Below, piece after piece: positions 1-6,120 of a DNA stretch of 6,120 nt; the stretch's first letter is position 1, and every line of letters starts with the position of its first letter. Below the pieces are notes generated by a model, which was not told the origin of the DNA, ran no database searches, and saw only the letters and a program-made list of their open reading frames with translations. The translations under genes were made by a program, and so were the position numbers. Origin of the DNA: Deltaproteobacteria bacterium (lineage in GTDB: Bacteria > Desulfobacterota > Desulfarculia > Adiutricales > Adiutricaceae). Location of the stretch: positions 1 through 6,120 of the forward strand of contig JAITJP010000115.1 in assembly GCA_031278835.1 (NCBI GenBank), read 5' to 3'.

Positions 1-50
1 AAAAAAAATAAAAAAAAACCATCGGGGTTTTTTAAAATTAGCCCCAATGG
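1..50 (-). terminator. Second intrinsic terminator with long T-tract
   Basis: The arms are at 19-27 and 42-50 with a 14-base loop. As minus-strand RNA they pair over 9 bp, including one G-U wobble, which becomes a C-A mismatch when read on the plus strand. The minus-strand 3' side runs into T8-A-T8 (positions 18 to 1, possibly continuing beyond the window). It would back up the terminator at 80-127. On the plus strand a T9 run lies 4 bases after the same hairpin, so it may also stop a plus-strand gene left of the window. Confidence 0.75.
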
Positions 51-79
51 CCCCTTTTTTTTTATTTAGTTTTGAAAAA

Positions 80-127
80 TTATAAAAATCCCCTGGGTCC
101 AGTCCCGGGCCCAGGGGATTTTTATAA
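80..127 (-). terminator. Intrinsic terminator immediately after the hydrogenase-like gene
   Basis: A perfect 18-bp inverted repeat (80-97 with 110-127, 12-base loop at 98-109) begins one base after the TAG stop codon. The stem has a GC-rich upper part (CCCAGGGG) and an AT-rich base. On the minus strand the 3' arm ends in a T-run, and a further TTTTT follows at 79-75. This is a classic rho-independent terminator. The AT-rich base makes it usable on both strands. Confidence 0.88.
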
Positions 128-128
128 G

Positions 129-1988
129 CTAGGCCATTTCGCCCAGGGTATCGGTTTGATCGTGGTATTCGGCGATGATGGAAATTAGGGTTGAGATGAT
201 TAGGCAACCGGCCGATTCAATCACGCCCAGTTCTTCTTTGGTAAAGGGTTTTTGATTGGAGCGGGAGATCATCAGAAAGCCCCAAAAATCGCCGCCGGCC
301 ATGATGGGCACGCAGCAGAGATTGCCGTAGCCCATTTCCCGGAAAAACTTTTTTTCCTTGGCGGTCATGTTGGCTGAGGATTTGATGACCGGCTTGTCGT
401 CACCCATGGCTTCGAGCCATTCGGGAAAGTTTTTATGGTCTATGGTGATTAGGCGCGATTTTTTTACCCGGGGAAAGGACAGGACAATATCGCCCCGGGC
501 CCGTTCCCGGGAATCGTAGGTGGTTTTCCAGATCGAGGCCCTGGAGGCGTCCATGGCCGAGCACAGGGTCATCATGGAGTTTTCGATGCTTTCGTATTTG
601 TCTTTCATGCAACTGGCCAGCATGTATTCGCCCATGACCCGGATCAGCTTTAAATAATCGGTATAGCGTTTGTTGGCGTTGGAAATATTATCCTTGGCCA
701 GGATGTAGCAATTTTCCGGGATATTAACGCCCAGGGCGATGCGCACGGCCATGTCGCGGCAAGTGTTGGCCCCGCAAGCGTAGCAGTCCATGGTTCTTTG
801 GGCCGTGGTGCGTTTGCCCAATGCGTTAAAGGCTTCCTCAACTCGATCCTCGGTGACAAAATCCAGGCTGGGCGGGCAGGGATGAAAGGTTTGGTAAAAA
901 CTATTCAGATCCAGCTCCTGGTCAAAAATCTGATGAAGCCGTTCGTATTTTTTGATGTCTTCCTCACAGTAGGCCAAATTATTGCCCCGGTGGATGACTT
1001 TTTTCATCTTAAAATTATTAAGATCCTGCACGTGGGCCGGGCCAAAATCGCAGCCCAGTTCGCAGTTGATTAGCTCAAGTATATGGGGCAGATCGTCAGG
1101 ATCGGAGGATGAGTAAACGTCCAGGAGCTTAAAAATTCTCTGCCCGCTGTAACGATCGACCCTTATTTTGTTTTTGGTAAAAAACTCGACCTTTCTCTGG
1201 AAGGAATTGCCCACGGAAACGGCCGTGCCGATGGTTTTATCGACGTGATCAAAATCCGACTCGGTGGGGTTTAAGCCCGAGGGGTAGTTTTTCTTGATGT
1301 ATTCCGAGAGTTTACGGAAAGTCAAGGAGTATTTAAGGTTTTCCCGGTTGGGATCAAACTCGGATTTTGAGGAAATGCAGGGGGTCAGGTAGGCCAAATC
1401 GTCAAGATTTTTATTTTTTTCTTTCAAATATATGGCCAAAATTGAATAGGGGCTCAAAATCGGCGAGAGCCTGGGCAAAAGTTCCTTGCGGTGCAGTTTG
1501 CAATACGAGGTCAAGACCGGGCAGTGCGAGGTAATCATGGTAAAGGCTTGGGAGTTTTCGATGTGCCTAATGTGAGCCCAGACGTAGATGTCCATGCCCA
1601 GGGACAGGTCATAGATCCGGTGAACCCCCATTTGCCTTAGGAAATTAAAAACCACCTTGTAATCGTGAAAATTTCCGGCAAAGGCCGTGGAGATCAAAAG
1701 GGAGATGCGCTTGCCATCTCTTAAATCATTAAAAAACTTTTCCGTGTCGTCTTCGAAATAGCGGGCCCCTCGGTGACAGACGGAAATGCAAGCGGCGCAG
1801 CCCAAGCACTTACTGGAGTCGTTTCTAACCCGAATTCTTTCTTGACGATCCAGAAAGGTCACGTTGGCCGTTTCCACCGGGCAAACTCTCATGCATTTAT
1901 TGCAGCCGTCGCATTTGTGGATATTGGCTTTAACCAGATCGTTGTAATACGAACAGGTTTCTAACAAAGGTTGACCTAAACTTACCAT
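129..1988 (-). CDS. Putative sensory [FeFe]-hydrogenase-like protein with C-terminal GAF domain
   Basis: Domains in order: two [4Fe-4S] ferredoxin motifs (Cys26/29/32/36 and Cys61/64/67/71, the second followed by His rather than Pro); an iron-hydrogenase large-subunit domain with L1 TSHCP (Cys156), L2 TPCISSKSE (Cys204) and L3 ELINCELGC (Cys309, Cys313); a further C-x2-C-x4-C-x16-C cluster motif (402, 405, 410, 427); and a GAF domain (about 455-605). The four H-cluster ligands are kept, but the proton-shuttle Cys of L1 is His155, the Lys at position +3 of L2 is Ser207, and the Met of L3 is Ile307. This cluster order matches the group C putative sensory hydrogenases, which usually end in PAS. 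A catalytic hydrogenase is unlikely; H2 or redox sensing is inferred. No maturase gene is in view. The ATG is the only start between an upstream in-frame TGA and the first cluster, although no Shine-Dalgarno site is visible. It is the last gene before two terminators. Confidence 0.9.
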   Translation of the reverse strand: MVSLGQPLLETCSYYNDLVKANIHKCDGCNKCMRVCPVETANVTFLDRQERIRVRNDSSKCLGCAACISVCHRGARYFEDDTEKFFNDLRDGKRISLLISTAFAGNFHDYKVVFNFLRQMGVHRIYDLSLGMDIYVWAHIRHIENSQAFTMITSHCPVLTSYCKLHRKELLPRLSPILSPYSILAIYLKEKNKNLDDLAYLTPCISSKSEFDPNRENLKYSLTFRKLSEYIKKNYPSGLNPTESDFDHVDKTIGTAVSVGNSFQRKVEFFTKNKIRVDRYSGQRIFKLLDVYSSSDPDDLPHILELINCELGCDFGPAHVQDLNNFKMKKVIHRGNNLAYCEEDIKKYERLHQIFDQELDLNSFYQTFHPCPPSLDFVTEDRVEEAFNALGKRTTAQRTMDCYACGANTCRDMAVRIALGVNIPENCYILAKDNISNANKRYTDYLKLIRVMGEYMLASCMKDKYESIENSMMTLCSAMDASRASIWKTTYDSRERARGDIVLSFPRVKKSRLITIDHKNFPEWLEAMGDDKPVIKSSANMTAKEKKFFREMGYGNLCCVPIMAGGDFWGFLMISRSNQKPFTKEELGVIESAGCLIISTLISIIAEYHDQTDTLGEMA

Positions 1989-2029
1989 AATAAAAAGCCG
2001 TTTTTCTGAACAAAGTCAAGGCCGAGGGT

Positions 2030-2093
2030 TAAAAAAAAATAGCCAGTTTAAGCCGCCCTAAACCTTTGGCCGGAACACCCCGGCCAAAGGTTT
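2030..2093 (-). terminator. Perfect 14-bp hairpin followed at a distance by a T9 run
   Basis: The arms AAACCTTTGGCCGG (2060-2073) and CCGGCCAAAGGTTT (2080-2093) pair perfectly around a 6-base loop. Read on the minus strand, a T9 run follows at 2038-2030, about 21 bases past the stem, which is too far for a standard terminator. With the 2105-2131 hairpin it forms a paired structure filling the gap between kinase and hydrogenase-like gene. It could give partial termination or mRNA processing and so set the ratio of the two proteins. Confidence 0.45.
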
Positions 2094-2104
2094 GTGGGCC
2101 ATCA

Positions 2105-2131
2105 TGACCAGGACCCCAAAAATCCTGGTCA
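2105..2131 (-). terminator. Hairpin just downstream of the kinase stop codon
   Basis: A perfect 9-bp stem (TGACCAGGA with TCCTGGTCA; 2105-2113 and 2123-2131) with a 9-base loop lies 11 bases after the kinase TAA. On the minus strand no T-run follows directly, so it is not a textbook terminator. It may protect the 3' end of the upstream mRNA, pause polymerase or attenuate transcription into the hydrogenase-like gene. Confidence 0.45.
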
Positions 2132-2142
2132 CAAAGTTTCTT

Positions 2143-4680
2143 TTAGGCGCTGGGCCTTTTTTCCCTGACGTACTCCCCAATCCTCTTGATTATGGAGTCG
2201 TATTCGATGTTGTCGGCTTGCTCGCGGAGCCAGTCGATCAAATCTGAATCGGTTTGGTATTCAAAGTTTTCCAGGGCCTTGAGATGTTTTTGAATTTCGG
2301 AGTTTTTAAAGGACTGGCAGGCCTCGATTAAGGACTCCAGGGTATCCAAGTCCGGACTGGGTCTGACTTCCCGGGTTTTTTCGTCCTTGAAAGTGGGGAA
2401 GTTTCTTAAGAGAATGGCCAGCTCCCTAATAAGGATCTCGGCCGCGGCGATAAAATCCTCGTTTTGCTCGATGACGGCTTCCAGATCGGGTTTTTTGGCG
2501 GCCATTTCCTGAGCCAAGGCCAGGGCGGCCACCTTATTGGCGCAAATGCCGGCGCAGGCGCCTTTGAAGCCGTGGACGTTGATGGCAAAGGTGGTCAGGT
2601 TTTCCGGGGTTGGGTTTTTCAGCTGTTCAACCATGGCCGGGGTGTGGCGGACAAAGGACCTTAAAAGCGGTATGTATATGGAGGGTTTGTCTTCATAACG
2701 GGCCAAGCCCTTGACCAAGTCCAAACCGTCTATATAATACGTGGTTAATCTGGCTTTTATCTCCGCTTCTGTAGCGAAGGGTTTATTATTTTCACCATCG
2801 AGGATCAAGTTTTTAGTCATGTTGTTTAAATTTTCCTCCAAACTGGCTTCCAAATCCTCCTCTGGTGGATCGGTTACCTGATAGACGTGGCTTAGTCGAT
2901 CCCTTATCCAATGGCTCAAGACCATGTGCAGCTGGCCCAGATCAATGGGTTTGGGAATGTAAGCCTGGAAGCCATTTCTTAAGAATAGCTTTTCGCTTTC
3001 CAGTAAGGCGTTGGCGGTCATGGCTATGATGGGGACGTTTCTGGCGTAGTCGGTGTCGATTTCTTCTCTGATGATCTTGACCACTTCTATGCCGTCCAAG
3101 TCGGGCATCATGTGATCCATGAAAATACAGTCGTATAGCTGCGATCCGCTTTTCAGGAGAGCCAAAGCTTCGCTTCCGCTGGTAACGCAGTCCACGGAAA
3201 AACCGTAAGGCCTCAGTAAGGCGTGAGCCACGTCTAGGTTGGTTTCGACGTCATCGACCACCAGGACCTTGACTTGAGGCATATAGAAACGGGTAAAGTC
3301 GAGTTTTTCGATCTTGCCCCGATTTAAGAACTGGTAGGTTTGGAGGCTGGCCACCACCTCGGGGCCGATGGGGGCCTGGTCCACGATTTTCTGCCGAATG
3401 ACCGTTTTAAAAACGCTGCCCCGGCCGTACTCGCTTTCCACGACTATGGAGCCCTGCATCAGTTCGACCAGATCTTTGCAGATCGACAGGCCCAAACCCG
3501 TGCCTTCGATGGCCTTTTGGTTGACCTTATCGACTTGGTTGTAAACCCCAAAAATCCAGTTTAGATCCGTGTTTTTGATGTCCCGGCCGGTGTCGGCCAC
3601 GGTCATGGTGACGATGGCTTGGTCGTCTTCCAGTTTGCAACTGACCGTCAGTTTGACCTGGCCCATTTCCGTGTATTTAAAGGCGTTTGACAGTAGGTTA
3701 GTCAGAATCTGCTTAACCCTAAGCTCATCGCCAAAAAACATCGAGGGGATGTTTTCGTCAACTTCCAAAACGAACTTAATGGGTTTGTTGCCGATGCGGA
3801 CGATATTTAAGCTGATGGAGTCGCTTAACAAGTTGGCAAAGCTATAGGGGGCCGGGTAGAGGACGAACTGGCCGATCTCGACCTTGGTCAGATCCAAGAT
3901 GTCGTTTATGATCGATAAAAGGGTCCCGCCGGCGGCGTTGATTTTGGCTAAATTCTCCATGGTGCCGTCGGGCAGCTTGTTTTGGAGTTCCAGTTTACTT
4001 AGGGCCAAAATGCTGTTTAGGGGGGTCCTAATCTCGTGACTCATCTTGGCCAAAAAAGCGCTCTTGGCCTCCGAGGCGGCTCGGGCCTTACTGGCCTCGA
4101 TGACCTCGGTTTGGTCGTTTAAGAGAATCAGGGTGCCCGAGGTTTTGACCTCCGGATCGACCAAGGGGGTAATCCTGATGTTAAAGGATCTGGGCTGCTT
4201 TTCATCGACCCCAAAGTCGATGACCTGCTCCAAAACCGCTGGTATTTTGGCCTCCACGGCGGCGTTTAAGGCGTCCTCAAAAGTGTTCATGTCATGGGCC
4301 GGGATGATTTTGTGGAAGAGTTCTCGCAGGGTTCTTCCGGTGATCAGGCCCATATGGGGGATATTTAGAAGCTTTTGAAAGATGGTGGTGGCGTAAAGAA
4401 GCCGCTTCGAACCGTCGAAGACCAAAAAGGTGTTGGGGCTATTTTGCAAGATCAGATCGAGGAAGATTTCGCGGCTGGTCTTTTCGGCCGAAATGACCAT
4501 GGACAAATTCATGTTGTTGGCCGTGGCTTCCTTGGTCCTGGCGATGAGCTTTTGAAGAAAGGTGTGTTGGCGGTTGATTTTTTTGTATTCCCGCCGCAGC
4601 CTTTTGAGCTCAAGGTCCAAGGCCATGTATTCCTCGTTTGAAGGTGTATAGCCTATTTCAATCAATTTAAAGTCTCCCAT
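2143..4680 (-). CDS. Cytoplasmic hybrid histidine kinase (PAS-HisKA-HATPase-REC-Hpt)
   Basis: Multi-step phosphorelay kinase without membrane segments. Order of domains: charged coiled coil (about 20-70); PAS-like domain (about 72-192); HisKA with SHEIRTP and phospho-acceptor His215; HATPase with N-box Asn328/Asn332, G1 box at 363-368, F-box Phe377 and intact G2 box EGTGLGLS (392-399); receiver (470-592) with acidic pair Asp476/Asp477, phospho-acceptor Asp522 in MDHMMPDLDG, Thr555 and Lys577; Hpt domain (about 642-762) with His703 in VHGFKG; and a helical tail (765-845). All phosphotransfer residues are present. The G1 box reads DTGRDI instead of the usual DTGxGI, with the second glycine replaced by Asp367. 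There is no DNA-binding or enzymatic output, so the signal must leave through the Hpt to an unseen regulator. The start is fixed by a strong AAGGAGG site 7 bases upstream. The likely input is the FIST protein encoded upstream, the PAS domain, or the Fe-S/GAF protein encoded downstream. Confidence 0.95.
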   Translation of the reverse strand: MGDFKLIEIGYTPSNEEYMALDLELKRLRREYKKINRQHTFLQKLIARTKEATANNMNLSMVISAEKTSREIFLDLILQNSPNTFLVFDGSKRLLYATTIFQKLLNIPHMGLITGRTLRELFHKIIPAHDMNTFEDALNAAVEAKIPAVLEQVIDFGVDEKQPRSFNIRITPLVDPEVKTSGTLILLNDQTEVIEASKARAASEAKSAFLAKMSHEIRTPLNSILALSKLELQNKLPDGTMENLAKINAAGGTLLSIINDILDLTKVEIGQFVLYPAPYSFANLLSDSISLNIVRIGNKPIKFVLEVDENIPSMFFGDELRVKQILTNLLSNAFKYTEMGQVKLTVSCKLEDDQAIVTMTVADTGRDIKNTDLNWIFGVYNQVDKVNQKAIEGTGLGLSICKDLVELMQGSIVVESEYGRGSVFKTVIRQKIVDQAPIGPEVVASLQTYQFLNRGKIEKLDFTRFYMPQVKVLVVDDVETNLDVAHALLRPYGFSVDCVTSGSEALALLKSGSQLYDCIFMDHMMPDLDGIEVVKIIREEIDTDYARNVPIIAMTANALLESEKLFLRNGFQAYIPKPIDLGQLHMVLSHWIRDRLSHVYQVTDPPEEDLEASLEENLNNMTKNLILDGENNKPFATEAEIKARLTTYYIDGLDLVKGLARYEDKPSIYIPLLRSFVRHTPAMVEQLKNPTPENLTTFAINVHGFKGACAGICANKVAALALAQEMAAKKPDLEAVIEQNEDFIAAAEILIRELAILLRNFPTFKDEKTREVRPSPDLDTLESLIEACQSFKNSEIQKHLKALENFEYQTDSDLIDWLREQADNIEYDSIIKRIGEYVREKRPSA

Positions 4681-4686
4681 GTCGGT

Positions 4687-4694
4687 CCCTCCTT
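4687..4694 (-). promoter_or_regulatory. Strong ribosome binding site of the hybrid kinase
   Basis: On the minus strand this reads AAGGAGGG, a near-perfect Shine-Dalgarno sequence whose AAGGAGG core ends 7 bases before the ATG at 4680. It fixes the kinase start. By contrast, the hydrogenase-like gene downstream has no such site. Confidence 0.9.
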
Positions 4695-4868
4695 AAAGAG
4701 ACGTGACCGTCCCTTTAGGGTAAGTTCCAACCGTAATCGCGAAAAAGCCACTCGTCCAATCGGTTTTTAACCAAAAGACCTCCCCCTAAGGGCTTAATTG
4801 CCCAAGGAGTGACCCAAAAGGCCAAGCCTTATGGACTAGCTTTTCGAACCAAAGGTTAAAGGCCAAAG

Positions 4869-4892
4869 TTTTTGTCTTTTTGTCTTTTTATC
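4869..4892. repeat. Three tandem 8-bp repeats
   Basis: Plus-strand units are TTTTTGTC (4869-4876), TTTTTGTC (4877-4884) and TTTTTATC (4885-4892), the third with one change. As the minus strand they read GATAAAAA then GACAAAAA twice. This may be slippage in an AT-rich spacer, or a small protein-binding array, since the period is close to but not equal to one helical turn. Confidence 0.75.
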
Positions 4893-4912
4893 TCTTGGCC
4901 TTTTGGCCCTCC

Positions 4913-4929
4913 GGGTGAAGCGGTCACCC
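4913..4929 (-). other. Short hairpin after the FIST gene
   Basis: GGGTGA (4913-4918) pairs with TCACCC (4924-4929) around a 5-base loop, 27 bases after the FIST stop codon. No T-run follows on the minus strand, so a terminator role is weakly supported. It may be a 3'-end stabiliser or have no function. Confidence 0.4.
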
Positions 4930-4956
4930 AAAAAGGCTATTTTTCGCTCAGAAAAT

Positions 4957-6117
4957 TTAAAACCTGCAGCAAGTCAACGATAAAGTGTGAAAACCGTTGA
5001 CCGGGCCTTTTTCATCCCCAATTCTCGGGCAGATTTCGCCTCCGGTATAACTTATCGAGTAGGGAGTCATTTGGCTTAGGATGTTCCGAAACCGGTTAAT
5101 TTCCGCCATATAGTCCAGGCCCAAGGAGATGTAGCGGCCCTGGCATGAGTGAATAAGGCAACAATTAAAGGTTTCCCACCTAAGTTCCTCGGCGAGATCG
5201 TTGGCCGTTTTCATGACGTCAAATTCGTCAAAACCGGCCAAGCCCAGGGTTGAGTTTATCCTTACGTCTTTGGTGCAGATGACATGGCCCCCGTTTTTTT
5301 GCTTTAAAATCAAGATGGGTTCCCAAAATCCGGCGTCGGGGTGTTCCATGATCAAAGGCACGGAAAAGCTAAAATCCATTTCCTTTTCAATGACCAGGCC
5401 CAGGGTACCCAGATAATCTATGGCCGGAAGACCGTTGATCTCTTCAATGACGTTGTCTTTGCAGGAAGTGATGATGGCCTTGCTCTTCAAAAACTTATTT
5501 TCTGGTATCTTAAAAAGGGAAAATTTAGGTCTTATTGGTCCGTCAAATAGAACTAGAGCCGCGCGATTAAGGTATTTCTTACCGTTATAGATTAAATAAC
5601 CGTTTTTTAGAATGGAATCAAGATCACAGCCCAAGGCGCCAAATACCGGGCAATCGCCCACCACCGAGTTTAGGCTGGCCATGACCCGGTCGGGGTGAAA
5701 GTAGGAACTCTGCCTGGAGCCCAAAAGGTAAACCAGCTTAGGTGGGTTATCAAGCTTACTGGCGGCTTTTCGGTAGAGATCGATGATGGCCTCGTGGTGA
5801 GTGTTGGCGAAATCGTCCGACAGCACCGTGGAAATCTTTAGGTCGTCCCCGGTTATGACCATTAAGGTTAGGTAGTTAAACTCAAACTTGTGCGAGGGCC
5901 CGGAACTGACGTTGGAATTAAAGCCAATGATGTCAAAATTTACCCGGGCCGATAAGGCCGGTAAGAGCTCGGGGTCAAAAACCGAGGTGTCCCCAAAAAT
6001 AAAACCAACACAATTACTGGAGAGGTTTCTCTCCAGAGCCAACTGGGCCAAGAGATCGTCAACGGCCAACTGGGCGTCATCGACTTCGTTGGTTTGGGCG
6101 ATAAGGGTCCTATGCAT
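4957..6117 (-). CDS. FIST domain sensor protein (FIST_N + FIST_C)
   Basis: Soluble sensor protein of the FIST family, which binds small ligands and passes the signal to a partner. FIST_N spans roughly residues 1-205: an N-terminal segment with IAQTNEVDD and a helix rich in Leu/Ala, then an alternating beta/alpha core ending in YNGKKYLNRAALVLFDG (177-193) and the RPKF strand. FIST_C spans about 225-370 and ends in YTGGEICP (357-364) and NGFHTLSL (374-381), matching the usual C-terminal family signature. Cysteines are frequent near the C-terminus (319, 320, 325, 363, 383, 384). No signal peptide or membrane segment is seen. The ATG lies 3 bases from the window edge and the codon before it (TGT) is open, so the true start could lie a few codons upstream; the N-terminus otherwise looks complete. 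It is the first of three co-directional genes, ahead of a hybrid kinase, its likely partner. The ligand cannot be read from the sequence; heme/NO, as in NosP, is one possibility. Confidence 0.88.
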   Translation of the reverse strand: MHRTLIAQTNEVDDAQLAVDDLLAQLALERNLSSNCVGFIFGDTSVFDPELLPALSARVNFDIIGFNSNVSSGPSHKFEFNYLTLMVITGDDLKISTVLSDDFANTHHEAIIDLYRKAASKLDNPPKLVYLLGSRQSSYFHPDRVMASLNSVVGDCPVFGALGCDLDSILKNGYLIYNGKKYLNRAALVLFDGPIRPKFSLFKIPENKFLKSKAIITSCKDNVIEEINGLPAIDYLGTLGLVIEKEMDFSFSVPLIMEHPDAGFWEPILILKQKNGGHVICTKDVRINSTLGLAGFDEFDVMKTANDLAEELRWETFNCCLIHSCQGRYISLGLDYMAEINRFRNILSQMTPYSISYTGGEICPRIGDEKGPVNGFHTLSLTCCRF

Positions 6118-6120
6118 ACA

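Larger units (their letters stand above)
4681..4956 (-). other. 276-bp spacer between the FIST gene and the kinase gene
   Basis: No convincing ORF or RNA gene is seen on either strand. The minus strand holds, in order: a short hairpin after the FIST stop, a GGCC palindrome with a 4-base loop (4897-4908), a three-unit tandem repeat, several short palindromes (for example GGGCTTAATTGCCC, and CCCTTTAGGG near the kinase end), and the kinase ribosome binding site. No clear sigma-70 or sigma-54 promoter was found. The length allows for a separate kinase promoter or a leader RNA, but neither is shown. Confidence 0.5.

Noticed and set aside
798..1073. Plus-strand open frame of 91 codons
   Set aside because: It lies wholly opposite the hydrogenase-like gene, whose conserved cysteine motifs prove the minus-strand frame; its translation matches no family I know.
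129..1988. Reading the Fe-S protein as a catalytic [FeFe] hydrogenase (HydA)
   Set aside because: The proton-transfer Cys, the L2 Lys and the L3 Met are all replaced, and a sensor domain is attached at the C-terminus.
1990..2019. TTGACT followed after 18 bases by TTTTAT on the minus strand, resembling a sigma-70 promoter for the hydrogenase-like gene
   Set aside because: The -10-like element ends one base before the ATG, so transcription would start inside the coding region; the -10 match is also poor.
4046..4641. Two plus-strand open frames of 110 and 88 codons opposite the kinase N-terminal half
   Set aside because: They are antisense shadows of the PAS and HisKA coding sequence, with no ribosome binding site or recognisable domain.
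4725..4765. Possible sigma-54 type TGGC element upstream of the kinase
   Set aside because: GG and GC are not at the required 10-base spacing, and no enhancer site is apparent.
4861..4892. Short regular repeats considered as the start of a CRISPR array
   Set aside because: Units are only 8 bp, directly abutting and without spacers; this is a simple tandem repeat.

Overview
The window holds three genes, all on the minus strand. In transcription order they encode a FIST-domain sensor protein (386 aa), a cytoplasmic hybrid histidine kinase (845 aa: coiled coil, PAS, HisKA, HATPase, receiver, Hpt) and an iron-hydrogenase-like protein (619 aa: two [4Fe-4S] motifs, an H-cluster domain, a third Fe-S motif and a GAF domain). 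None shows a signal peptide or membrane span, so this looks like a soluble cytoplasmic sensing module. No real gene is visible on the plus strand.

Layout, right to left. The FIST gene starts 3 bases inside the right edge, so its exact start and promoter are out of view. A 276-bp gap follows, with small hairpins, a three-unit 8-bp tandem repeat and, at its end, a strong Shine-Dalgarno site for the kinase. A 154-bp gap with two perfect hairpins separates the kinase from the hydrogenase-like gene. The last 128 bases hold two stem-loops followed on the minus strand by T-rich tracts, a double terminator for the transcription unit. The outer one may also stop plus-strand transcription entering from the left.

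How the genes may work together. FIST proteins are ligand-binding sensors. One well-studied subgroup (NosP) is a hemoprotein encoded beside a hybrid kinase that it controls, so the FIST-kinase pair may be of that type. The third protein has the build of the putative sensory (group C) [FeFe] hydrogenases, but a GAF domain sits where a PAS domain is usual. It keeps the four cluster-ligating cysteines and lacks the proton-shuttle cysteine and other second-sphere residues of catalytic enzymes. It is more likely a redox or H2 sensor, or a cluster protein without the diiron site, than a working hydrogenase. The kinase has no DNA-binding output, so its phosphate would have to pass through the Hpt domain to a regulator outside the window.

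Organism. Iron-sulfur content and gene types indicate an anaerobic bacterium of moderate GC. From memory, similar gene sets occur in Clostridia, spirochaetes and deltaproteobacterial lineages; the sequence alone does not decide between them.
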